A stretch of 64,000 nucleotides of DNA from an uncultured Anaerovibrio sp. (GCA_934203205.1 CAKPYV010000006.1:1-64000), one strand, 5' to 3'; shown: positions 36,483-43,528, numbered from the stretch's first letter. Made by a program: numbers and translations. Notes: generated by a model from the sequence alone, not told the origin.

Positions 36483-38141
36483 TTAGTCAGCAGTAACTAC
36501 AGCACCACGGGAAGCAGAGGTAGTCAGCTTGGCATAACGGGACAGATAGCCAGTCTTAATCTTTGGCTCAGGCTTTACCCAGGCAGCCTTTCTCTTGGCC
36601 AGCTCCTCATCGCTAACCCGCAGCTCCAGCTTACGATTTGGAATATCAATATCAATCAGGTCTCCGTCCTCAATAAAGGCAATAGGGCCGCCGGCCATAG
36701 CCTCTGGAGAAATATGACCAATGCAGGCACCACGGCTGGCACCAGAGAAACGACCATCGGTAATCAGAGCCACCTTCAAACCACGACCAGAAATAACTGC
36801 AGTAGGATTCAGCATTTCCTGCATACCAGGGCCACCCTTTGGTCCCTCATAGCGGATAACTACCACATCACCCTCTACAATCTTGCCATCCATGATAGCA
36901 TTAACTGCAGACTCCTCAGAGCTAAAGCACTTGGCCTTGCCGGTGTATACCAACATATCCTCAGCCACAGCAGAAGCCTTGACAACTGCATTCTCAGGGC
37001 ACAGATTACCGGAGAGAATAGCCAATCCGCCTTCCTTGCGATAAGGTTCCTCCACAGTCTTGATAACATCAGGACGGAGAATCTTGGCATTGGCAATCTT
37101 CTCAGCCACAGTGCCTACAACAGTCATAGCATCAGTATGAATAACGCCCTTCTTGGACAGCTCCTTCATAACAGCATTGATGCCACCAGCCTCATTCAAA
37201 TCAATCATGTGGTGAGTACCAGCAGGACTCAACTTAGCAATATAAGGAGTCTTACGGCTGATTTCATCAAATCTAGCTGCTGGCAGCTCAATACCAGCCT
37301 CATGGGCAATAGCAGTCAAATGAAGAACAGTGTTGGTAGAGCCGCCAATACCCATATCTACAGTAATAGCATTCTCAAAGGCCTTTTCCGTAAGAATATC
37401 TCTTGGCTTAATATCCTTCTTCAAAAGCTCCATAACTACATGACCAGCCCGCTTAGCCAGCTGGCGACGAGCACCAGTATAAGCAGCTGGAATAGTACCA
37501 TTGCCAGGCAGGCCCATACCCAGAGCCTCAGTCAGGCAGTTCATGGTGTTGGCAGTAAAGAGACCAGCGCAGGAGCCGCAGCCAGGGCAGGCAGCAGCCT
37601 CAATGGAGGTCATATCAGCCTCGGTAATCTTGCCAGCAGCAAATTCACCAGCAGCCTCAAAGGACTGGCTAACGCTGATATCATGTCCCTGATAACGGCC
37701 TGGCAGCATAGGGCCGCCACTAACAACCACACATGGAATGTTCAGACGGGCAGCAGCCATCAGCATACCTGGTACAACCTTATCGCAGTTTGGAATAAGC
37801 ACCAAAGCATCAAAGCCAGTAGCAGTAGCTACAGCCTCAATGGAATCTGCAATCAGCTCACGGCTGGCCAGAGAAAACTTCATGCCGGTATGGCCCATAG
37901 CAATACCATCACAAACACCAATAGCAGGGAACTCCATAGGAGTACCACCAGCAGCCGCTACACCTAACTTAGCCGCCTCAGTAATCTCTCTCAAATGTAT
38001 ATGACCAGGAATAACCTCGTTGAAGGAATTACAGATACCAATCAACGGCTTCTGCAAATCCTCAGGGCCAAATCCCATAGCATTAAACAAAGAACGATGA
38101 GCGCATCTAGTAGCGCCTTTTTTTACAACATCTGATCTCAT
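36483..38141 (-). CDS. ilvD: Dihydroxy-acid dehydratase
   Basis: IlvD makes the 2-oxo acids of valine and isoleucine. The 552-residue protein has the iron-sulphur cysteines in NCDK and CPGCGSCAGLFTANTMNCL, the GPKGGPGMQEML block and GRFSGASRG near the C-terminus. AGGAG precedes the ATG. A good promoter lies at 38175-38203. No other branched-chain gene is nearby, and no T-box is seen in the leader. Confidence 0.96.
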   Translation of the reverse strand: MRSDVVKKGATRCAHRSLFNAMGFGPEDLQKPLIGICNSFNEVIPGHIHLREITEAAKLGVAAAGGTPMEFPAIGVCDGIAMGHTGMKFSLASRELIADSIEAVATATGFDALVLIPNCDKVVPGMLMAAARLNIPCVVVSGGPMLPGRYQGHDISVSQSFEAAGEFAAGKITEADMTSIEAAACPGCGSCAGLFTANTMNCLTEALGMGLPGNGTIPAAYTGARRQLAKRAGHVVMELLKKDIKPRDILTEKAFENAITVDMGIGGSTNTVLHLTAIAHEAGIELPAARFDEISRKTPYIAKLSPAGTHHMIDLNEAGGINAVMKELSKKGVIHTDAMTVVGTVAEKIANAKILRPDVIKTVEEPYRKEGGLAILSGNLCPENAVVKASAVAEDMLVYTGKAKCFSSEESAVNAIMDGKIVEGDVVVIRYEGPKGGPGMQEMLNPTAVISGRGLKVALITDGRFSGASRGACIGHISPEAMAGGPIAFIEDGDLIDIDIPNRKLELRVSDEELAKRKAAWVKPEPKIKTGYLSRYAKLTTSASRGAVVTAD

Positions 38142-38168
38142 ATTGCAACTCTCCTATATTGTCAATTT

Positions 38169-38203
38169 TGTACTATTGTACATCAAAATAGACCAAATGT
38201 CCA
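38169..38203 (-). promoter_or_regulatory. ilvD promoter with overlapping palindrome
   Basis: Minus-strand TGGACA (38198-38203), 17 bases and TACAAT (38175-38180) make a near-consensus promoter. The palindrome TGTAC-TATT-GTACA (38169-38182) covers the -10 box and would suit a repressor. No matching regulator is recognised in the window. Confidence 0.55.
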
Positions 38204-38295
38204 TATTTCATTGAGGATATATGCAATTTGCAAATTTCTATTTTATCTTGATTCTCTATGAAGATTTATTCTATTAGTGGCTTCATTCAAAACTA

Positions 38296-38391
38296 TTAAT
38301 ATCGAGTCTTACATACACCACAGCGAGTAAAGGCCAGTGTGTCTACTGCTTCGCCCTCATTTCCATCACACCAATGTACATAATAATATGT
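38296..38391 (-). pseudogene. C-terminal relic of a zinc-ribbon protein
   Basis: Between two stop codons the minus strand reads about 31 codons ending in AFTRCGVCKTRY and containing HWCDGNEGEAVD, without a start codon or ribosome site. The CxxC pair and earlier His/Cys look like a zinc ribbon end. It is read as a broken 3' end at the edge of the accessory island; its parent gene is not recognised. Chance remains possible for so short a frame. Confidence 0.35.
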
Positions 38392-38405
38392 TTAAACTGT
38401 TATAG

Positions 38406-39137
38406 TTATCTATCATCCAATATCAAATTTTCAAATTCTGTTTTACTCATAGATATACCGCAATTAATCAACCTACCTATTCTTTTTTCCCATATCTCAT
38501 CCATCATCAATCGCCTATCCTCTGAAATTCCGTAATGAATTTTGCGATGACATATAGGGCAAAGACAAACAATATTCGCATAGATATCTAGAGAATGCTC
38601 AAACTTACCCTGATAATGCAACGGAATCGCATGATGCCCCTCCATATATGGTTTATTATTGCTACCATCTATAAATGATTGATGTTCACTGTCCATTTCG
38701 CATCTATAATCAGCATATTGCACAACCTGTCTGGTGATAATAGCAGTACGGGGATATTCTAGAACTGTCCTTTTTATTTTTTCCTTAGCAGGCATCGGAA
38801 CATCTAATACCGTCAAATCTCTATTAATTTGCTTAAACATTTCGCCATTAGCAAATTTTAAATAATTATTCATACCTGCACTATACATACTATGTCCGCG
38901 CTTGTCGAGAGCCAAAAAACCTTCATCACGCTTTAATTCTTCCATAATTTCTAGAAGTCTATCCAGTGTACGAATCTCGTATATACTATTTTTGATCTTC
39001 TCCTTTGCTATGAGTATTTGAGAAATCTTTTTCAGTGCTTCGTCATAATGCTTGACCGTGCTTTGCTTCAGTCCACGAACATCTTGCAAAAACCGTCTAT
39101 AATATTCCCTGAGATTATCATCAATTTCTCTGTCCAT
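38406..39137 (-). CDS. HNH endonuclease with integrase-like N-terminal helices
   Basis: This 243-residue protein has a C-terminal HNH nuclease domain: Cys146, His168-His169, Asn188, the knuckle Cys193-x2-Cys196 and His197 in LCPICHRKIHYG, as in McrA-like enzymes. The N-terminal part (about 8-60, with YYRRFLQDVRGLKQSTVKHY) resembles the SAM-like core-binding region of phage integrases and may bind DNA. The ATG at 39137 is preferred (AAGG nine bases upstream) over a TTG three codons earlier. No methylase accompanies it, so it is a solo, possibly modification-dependent, nuclease. Base composition is AT-rich compared with ilvD. Confidence 0.8.
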   Translation of the reverse strand: MDREIDDNLREYYRRFLQDVRGLKQSTVKHYDEALKKISQILIAKEKIKNSIYEIRTLDRLLEIMEELKRDEGFLALDKRGHSMYSAGMNNYLKFANGEMFKQINRDLTVLDVPMPAKEKIKRTVLEYPRTAIITRQVVQYADYRCEMDSEHQSFIDGSNNKPYMEGHHAIPLHYQGKFEHSLDIYANIVCLCPICHRKIHYGISEDRRLMMDEIWEKRIGRLINCGISMSKTEFENLILDDR

Positions 39138-39189
39138 ATTTTTCAACCTTATATTTCACCTTTTATAGATATTTCTCTATTTCAATCAA

Positions 39190-39349
39190 AACCTTAGCAA
39201 GGTTATGATATCTTACCACCCCGTGCGGTGTAGACATATCTTTTTATATTATACACATATATGTTATAATTATAATATAAATTATTGCGTACTACAAGAA
39301 AGAGTGATAAATAATACTTGCCATGTCCAATACAGATTTAACCTAGTTT
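39190..39349. promoter_or_regulatory. Intergenic elements before the 419-residue gene
   Basis: The 275-base gap between the divergent HNH and 419-residue genes holds a perfect hairpin AACCTT-AGC-AAGGTT (39190-39204), a very AT-rich block with several TATAAT-like boxes (39240-39285), and TTTAACCTAGTTT at 39337-39349. The last string recurs at 41000-41011 (one base shorter) and 42302-42314 in the two copies of the antitoxin leader. No single promoter can be fixed. Confidence 0.4.
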
Positions 39350-39412
39350 TTGCCATTTTTAGGGTGCGTCAAGAGTTAATGAAACTAACATGTCAAAGAA
39401 GGAGAACCTAAC

Positions 39413-40672
39413 ATGAATGATAATGTAATTAACAATTGGGATGAAATCCTAGAATGGAAAAACCGAGAAATCACCAATTTCGCCAATATTTTCTCCAAAT
39501 ACAGTATGAGCGAACAGCTTTTAGATGAATATCTGTCTATTCCAAAATCCTATAGTAATATTGCTATCCGCTATTCCCTATTGGCTGCCAAATTTCTCAT
39601 GCACACCAAATGTCAGGATTGGCGAAGGGACAATATTACCACAGAACAAATAAAAGAAATAACCGCAAACCTTCTAAATTTAGAAGATGGATTTCGTTCT
39701 ATTGCCTCAAATCAAGCCATTTCCCTAGACCTTCTCATCAAACATGCAGATATTCTGTCACTAGAAGATTTGCTGAATAACAGCTATCTAAATGCCCTAT
39801 GGGGCCACAACAAGATTTCAACTTGGTATTCCATGGCCTCAGATGCTTGTAACATAATATGCAAACAATCTGAAAAGCAATCAGATAATTTAGATATTAT
39901 TTGGGAAGCATGCGATATTAATAAAATTTCTCCCCTAGAACTAGAGAATCCAGATTTTATATATAGTATTGATAAATATATGAATGACCACGATCTCCTA
40001 GAGATATTAGGCAATGATGAAATTATTTTTTATGATCCAGAAATGCCTGAGATTATTTACAATGCTGTCGAACATAGAAATAAAAAAAATGCCATGTGTC
40101 TTATTATGAACACATGGCCCATGGACGAAGCATTTTTAGAACGATACTACAGTGAAATGAGGGATTTTTCACGATATACATCTTTCATTGCACTTAATCC
40201 AGTTCAAAAACCTTCTGATAATTATTTGGAAAATCACTGGGATGACCTAAAGAATGACAATTGCCTTCATTACATTTTTGACGATAATCGCAGCCTAGAT
40301 TTTATAGAACGACATTTTTTTGATCTAAAAGACCAAAAACAATGCTGGGAAAGAATTGCTGGCTATTGCAAGCTAACTCCTGATTTTGTTCAAAAATTTA
40401 GTGAGTATCTAATTCCCTGCATATGTTTTTTGCTTCAGAATCCTCACCTTGCCTCGAAAAATGCTAACAATGAAATATATAGCCTTGCCTCTATCAAGGA
40501 TAATACTCAATTAAAAGAAATACAGGATTTGGGTTACAATAGAGGCAAAGCTGAAGGTAAAATTGAGTCTATAAAGGAATTGATGCGTAATTTAGACCTA
40601 TCCCCTGAAAAAGCCATGAAGGCTCTAGGGATTGCGCCTTCTGAATTTAGTCGATATCTTGCTTTGCTCTAA
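39413..40672 (+). CDS. Repeat (solenoid-like) protein with Rpn-type C-terminal tail
   Basis: I do not recognise a named family for most of this 419-residue acidic protein. From about residue 230 to 345 it shows degenerate units of the pattern L-x-x-[DN]-[FY]-[IL]-E-x-[HF], for example PSDNYLENHWDDL, SLDFIERHFFDL and TPDFVQKFSEYL, which suggests a helical solenoid. Residues 377-419 (RGKAEGKIESIKELMRN... to the end) match the tail of the Rpn nuclease coded at 41209-42078 in about 23 of 43 positions. AAGGAG lies eight bases before the ATG, and a strong terminator follows. It is the only plus-strand gene in this part of the island and is convergent with the Rpn gene. No nuclease motif was found in it. 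Confidence 0.75.
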   Translation: MNDNVINNWDEILEWKNREITNFANIFSKYSMSEQLLDEYLSIPKSYSNIAIRYSLLAAKFLMHTKCQDWRRDNITTEQIKEITANLLNLEDGFRSIASNQAISLDLLIKHADILSLEDLLNNSYLNALWGHNKISTWYSMASDACNIICKQSEKQSDNLDIIWEACDINKISPLELENPDFIYSIDKYMNDHDLLEILGNDEIIFYDPEMPEIIYNAVEHRNKKNAMCLIMNTWPMDEAFLERYYSEMRDFSRYTSFIALNPVQKPSDNYLENHWDDLKNDNCLHYIFDDNRSLDFIERHFFDLKDQKQCWERIAGYCKLTPDFVQKFSEYLIPCICFLLQNPHLASKNANNEIYSLASIKDNTQLKEIQDLGYNRGKAEGKIESIKELMRNLDLSPEKAMKALGIAPSEFSRYLALL

Positions 40673-40693
40673 ATATTATACATTGTACTTCTT

Positions 40694-40738
40694 ACGCTGG
40701 GGTATACTCTTTTTTAGTATATTTCAGCGTTTTTCTTT
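40694..40738 (+). terminator. Intrinsic terminator after the 419-residue gene
   Basis: Fifteen-base arms (40694-40708 and 40716-40730), three of the pairs G-U, with a loop of T and a T-rich tail TTTTTCTTTT. It lies 22 bases after the stop. Confidence 0.85.
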
Positions 40739-40764
40739 TATCAATTTTTATACTTCCCAATACT

Positions 40765-40875
40765 GTTCCTTCTAAAGGTGCAGACTGTGGAATGCTACTT
40801 GCTATCGTTCCTGTTTAGGCTCCCATTTAGGAACGGTGCTCAGATACCGTTCCGCTTTGCGTTCCTGTTTCCGCA
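40765..40875. repeat. Cluster of alternating GTTCC / GGAAC inverted repeats
   Basis: GTTCC occurs at four places and GGAAC at one between 40765 and 40866, so that CGTTCCT can pair with AGGAACG, and GGAACGGT with ACCGTTCC, in exclusive hairpins. A 60-codon frame (40778-40960, GTG start, no ribosome site) runs through it and its end is shared with the second leader copy. The block may be part of a decayed gene or a folded leader; I cannot decide. Confidence 0.35.
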
Positions 40876-41032
40876 CCTCATACCGCACCTTCAAAAGGTT
40901 CTAAGGAGGTGCAGTGACATTCTCTTATCCCTTGTGCCACAAGGCCTCCCAGCTCCCTAATATAAAGAAAAAGATAAAAAAAGATTTCCGTTTCCCTAGT
41001 TTAACCTAGTTCGATAGTATACATTCTGATAG
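40876..41032 (+). repeat. Leader repeat, copy A (without following genes)
   Basis: This stretch matches 42187-42334 over its whole length at roughly 80 percent, the main difference being nine extra bases after the frame's stop. Its first 85 bases can be read as HLQK-x-x-RR-x-SD-x-LLSLV-x-QGLPAP-stop in both copies with many third-position changes. Its last 37 bases (40996-41032) differ from copy B (42298-42334) at one position only and contain CTAGTTT-AAC-CTAGTT and two GATAG. Copy B leads into the antitoxin gene; copy A leads into about 115 bases of AT-rich DNA and then hairpin A. Confidence 0.8.
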
Positions 41033-41150
41033 CTAACCTTAATATGAAAGTATATATGATTATAGTATCTATTGTATCTCTGGTATATATCTCTATACAA
41101 TATTCCCCTATTATAACCAGATTCATATGGTAGTTAGTATCATAAAAATA

Positions 41151-41184
41151 AGGTCAAATCTACATTGCAATGTCGATTTGACCT
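41151..41184. terminator. Hairpin A, terminator of the Rpn gene (repeated at 43465)
   Basis: Sixteen-base arms (41151-41166, 41169-41184, one mismatch) with A-rich and T-rich flanks on both sides, so it can work in both directions; it lies 25 bases beyond the Rpn stop. About 26 of 30 bases are the same as in the hairpin after the ATP-grasp gene. Confidence 0.75.
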
Positions 41185-41208
41185 AAAAAATTCAATGCTG
41201 TTTTTATA

Positions 41209-41427
41209 TTAAAGCATCATAAGATAATTTTTGTATTCTGAAGGTGAGATACCTATTGCTTTCATGGCTGCCTCAGCAGATAAGTTAGTGGTTCTCATTA
41301 GATTTTTTATGGCCCTTAATGTCCCCCTGATTTCACCTCTAGCTTCACCACGAGCTTCCCCCCTAGCTTCGCCAACTTTAATCAGAGCATCTTTTTCTTC
41401 TTTTTCATTCCATTCAAACCCAAACAT
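41209..41427 (-). CDS. Putative intragenic small protein from the Rpn C-terminus (RpnS-like)
   Basis: Within the Rpn gene an in-frame ATG (Met218, start of MFGFEWNEKEEKDALIKVGE) is preceded by AGAGGTG with GAGG eight bases upstream, as good as the ribosome sites of the real genes here. It would give a 72-residue protein made only of the charged repeat and the variable tail. In E. coli, rpn genes are known to make such a small C-terminal protein from an internal start, and it blocks the full-length nuclease. The same is inferred here. Confidence 0.6.
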   Translation of the reverse strand: MFGFEWNEKEEKDALIKVGEARGEARGEARGEIRGTLRAIKNLMRTTNLSAEAAMKAIGISPSEYKNYLMML

Positions 41428-42078
41428 ATCTATCACCTCTTTTTCGTTATTTCTTAAATATTCTGTCATGATATTGTGTTCCAAACAGTAACGAACAGCT
41501 TCTTTTACAGCTTGGTCAATGGTTAATTTTTGCTTTCTGTAAAATTTATACTTGTTGGAAAATATGCTGTATTCCTTTATTGCAGAGCATTTCTGCTTTA
41601 GTGTCTCACTTTTACCATCACCAAGGTTATACACATGAACGATTAACTCTAGATTTTCTGAGGCTGACTCAAATGCATTACTTAATTTTAATATATCTTG
41701 GTCAAATGACGTATCATCGCCATCATGAAAAACATAAAACTCAGGAGCGGGCACCTTGATCAACTCGCTGCCATAAATCTTAGCTGACTGCCCACTGACA
41801 ATTCTGCGATATAATTCGTCAAGATAGCTTAAAAACCGCAAGGGAATATTAGGATTAATGGTTGTTTGGTGCTCAATAAGTACGATGACCAAATTATCCA
41901 TCAGAAAAGAAATGTCATTTTTAATATTACTGAAAAAACTTCCTTCCAGCGTATTGATATTAACATTGGATGAATTTCTAAAATGAGTATCGTTCAAAGC
42001 ATTGAACAATTCCAGTAAATGTGATTCTGTAGCCATGTAATGGCAAAATACAGTATCGCGTATTTTTCGATTTGTCAT
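41209..42078 (-). CDS. Rpn-family recombination-promoting nuclease (PD-(D/E)XK)
   Basis: This 289-residue protein is of the Rpn/YhgA-like (former putative transposase) family of DNA nucleases. The PD-(D/E)XK core is seen as Asp55 and the E-x-Q motif Glu69-His-Gln71 in VLIEHQTT, followed by the family's RFLSYLDELYRRIV helix. Near 230-250 there is a charged repeat (GEARGEARGEARGEIRG) and then a compact tail, AIKNLMRTTNLSAEAAMKAIGI to the end. AAGGGG lies six bases before the ATG. E. coli Rpn proteins are toxic DNA endonucleases linked to recombination and phage defence. An internal start for the tail is described separately. Confidence 0.88.
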   Translation of the reverse strand: MTNRKIRDTVFCHYMATESHLLELFNALNDTHFRNSSNVNINTLEGSFFSNIKNDISFLMDNLVIVLIEHQTTINPNIPLRFLSYLDELYRRIVSGQSAKIYGSELIKVPAPEFYVFHDGDDTSFDQDILKLSNAFESASENLELIVHVYNLGDGKSETLKQKCSAIKEYSIFSNKYKFYRKQKLTIDQAVKEAVRYCLEHNIMTEYLRNNEKEVIDMFGFEWNEKEEKDALIKVGEARGEARGEARGEIRGTLRAIKNLMRTTNLSAEAAMKAIGISPSEYKNYLMML

Positions 42079-42186
42079 GGGATACCCCTTTCAATCATTA
42101 ACAGCAAAAGAAGGTATGTTTGTATGCTTATTATAACATAGGCGAATTTTATAAGCAATACGATATTTACATGGAATTATTCATAT

Positions 42187-42334
42187 CCTATTATCGCACC
42201 TCCAAAAGGCTCGAAGAAGGTACAGTGATAATCTTTTATCCCTTGTGCTGCAAGGCCTTCCAGCGCCCTAATATAAAGAAAAAAGTTTTCCGTTCTGCTA
42301 GTTTAACCTAGTTTGATAGTATACATTCTGATAG
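42187..42334 (+). repeat. Leader repeat, copy B (before the antitoxin gene)
   Basis: Second copy of the leader repeat described at 40876-41032. It ends ten bases before the antitoxin ATG, so its conserved last 37 bases (42298-42334), with direct repeats CTAGTTT-AAC-CTAGTTT and GATAG-N10-GATAG around GTATAC, probably hold the promoter and operator of the cassette. The rest of the gap from the Rpn start (42079-42186) shows nothing recognisable. Confidence 0.8.
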
Positions 42335-42344
42335 AGGTGATATT

Positions 42345-42612
42345 ATGGAAAAAACTGCTACTCTTAATCTGCGTATAAATCCGGATATCAAAAAAAAGTG
42401 CTGAGGATGTGCTATCAGCATTAGGATTAACCATGACTGCCGCAATCAATATATATCTAAAGCAGATAGCTTTGCGGGGAGCAATTCCCTTCGAAATTGC
42501 TCTGCCCAATGCACCTTCTAGCATTAATACTGATATAAAAAACAGCCTAGAAAAAAGATTATCTGAGCAGGCCTCCAAAGATATGACAGATATTTATCTT
42601 GGTGTTTTTTAA
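42345..42612 (+). pseudogene. RelB/DinJ-family antitoxin, frameshifted at an A8 tract
   Basis: From the ATG at 42345 (GAGGTG upstream) the frame reads MEKTATLNLRINPDIKKK and then stops at 42404. Removing one A from the A8 tract at 42390-42397 joins it to SAEDVLSALGLTMTAAINIY and on to the stop at 42612, a full 88-residue DinJ/RelB-like ribbon-helix-helix antitoxin. Either the gene is broken, or a share of the product is made by slippage on the A-tract. The usual partner would be a YafQ/RelE toxin, but none follows; the next gene is an ATP-grasp protein. Confidence 0.8.
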
Positions 42613-42623
42613 GGGAGTAGAAA

Positions 42624-43386
42624 ATGGCAGTTTACGATAAAGTAAAAAAAGAATGGGGATTATTGTTCCCATAATTTTGCCCATGCGGTTTTTGGTTTCC
42701 GTGAAATGGGCGCCGAAATCATAAAATATGAATCCCTTAGTGACATCTATAATTTAGTTACTCGGGAAGATATCGTCCTTGATTACATTTATCAGAGCCA
42801 AGAAATACTAAAAAAATTTGGGGTAATGCCAAGCTTTGATGATTATCACAAGGAATTGCAAACATTTATGGGTAGAAAAATATGGCTTGATACAATTGAT
42901 AACTTCAACGCCAACCCAGATAAATGGGGTGTTTTCATAAAGCCCATCAAAGATAAGATGTTCACGGGACGAGTTGTAAACTCTCCAAAGGATTTAATCG
43001 GTTGTGGTAATGACCAAGAAAACTATGAAATTTTATGCTGCGATACAATTAACATCAAACGAGAGTGGCGTGGGTTAGTCATCTATGATAAGCTCGTAGA
43101 TATTCGACCTTATCGTGGAGATTACCACTATAACTATGATCCAAAAATTATAGACAAAATCATGGAGGCTTTTCGTACAATTCATGACAGGCCTGCAGGC
43201 TGTAGTGTAGATATCGCTGTCATCGAAAAAGATGCTAAAGAAGAAACAGTATTTCTCGAAATGAATGATGGATATTCTTTGGGACACTACGGCCTTCACT
43301 ATCTAAATTATGCCAAATTACTTTCTGCCAGATGGTCTCAATTAGTTGGCATAGTAAATCCATATGATTTTAGGGAATATGGATAA
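42624..43386 (+). pseudogene. ATP-grasp protein (R2K-like clade), frameshifted at an A7 tract
   Basis: A good ribosome site (GGGAG, six bases) precedes ATG at 42624, but this frame ends at 42674. Dropping one A from the A7 tract at 42644-42650 joins MAVYDKVKK to NGDYCSHNFAHAVFGFREMGAEI and a 253-residue protein. The body has ATP-grasp features: VFIKPIKDKMFTGRV (phosphate-binding lysine), WRGLVIYDKLVDIRPY, and VFLEMNDGYSLG with the metal-binding Glu and Asn. It resembles the R2K clade of small ATP-grasp ligases of unknown substrate, common in phages and accessory loci. A shorter version could start at the internal ATG 42706, without ribosome site. Confidence 0.75.
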
Positions 43387-43431
43387 TTATTAATAATATC
43401 TATAAAAACACTATTGCTGCTTCAAATCCCT

Positions 43432-43453
43432 AGCCCCTCAATCATGAGGGGCT
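43432..43453. other. Perfect 9-bp hairpin after the ATP-grasp gene
   Basis: Arms AGCCCCTCA and TGAGGGGCT with loop ATCA, 46 bases after the stop. It has no T-run and is followed at once by hairpin B. Together they may form the end of the cassette transcript. Confidence 0.5.
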
Positions 43454-43464
43454 CAGGCTGTAGA

Positions 43465-43490
43465 CAAATCTACATCGTAATGTTGATTTG
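43465..43490. terminator. Hairpin B, near-copy of hairpin A
   Basis: Eleven-base arms (43465-43475 and 43480-43490, one mismatch) and the sequence around them match 41155-41184 closely. GTAGA-CAAA-TCTAC at its left side can form an alternative stem. The T-run is weak, so termination is plausible but not certain. Confidence 0.55.
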
Positions 43491-43528
43491 ACCTTTAATA
43501 ATCACTCAACTTCCTAACGAGAAAATAA

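Noticed and set aside
40905..40949. Apparent compensatory change (GGAGG/CCTCC in copy A, GAAGG/CCTTC in copy B) suggesting a conserved RNA stem
   Set aside because: Both changes are also silent third-position changes in the shared frame, and only two copies exist, so one covarying pair is not enough to claim an RNA structure.
40778..40960. 60-codon frame reading through the GTTCC repeats into leader copy A
   Set aside because: GTG start without ribosome site and odd Leu/Pro/Phe-rich composition. Only its end is shared with copy B, so it is treated as a possible relic, not a gene.
42120..42311. 63-codon plus-strand frame before the antitoxin gene
   Set aside because: It is not the frame conserved between the two leader copies and has no ribosome site.
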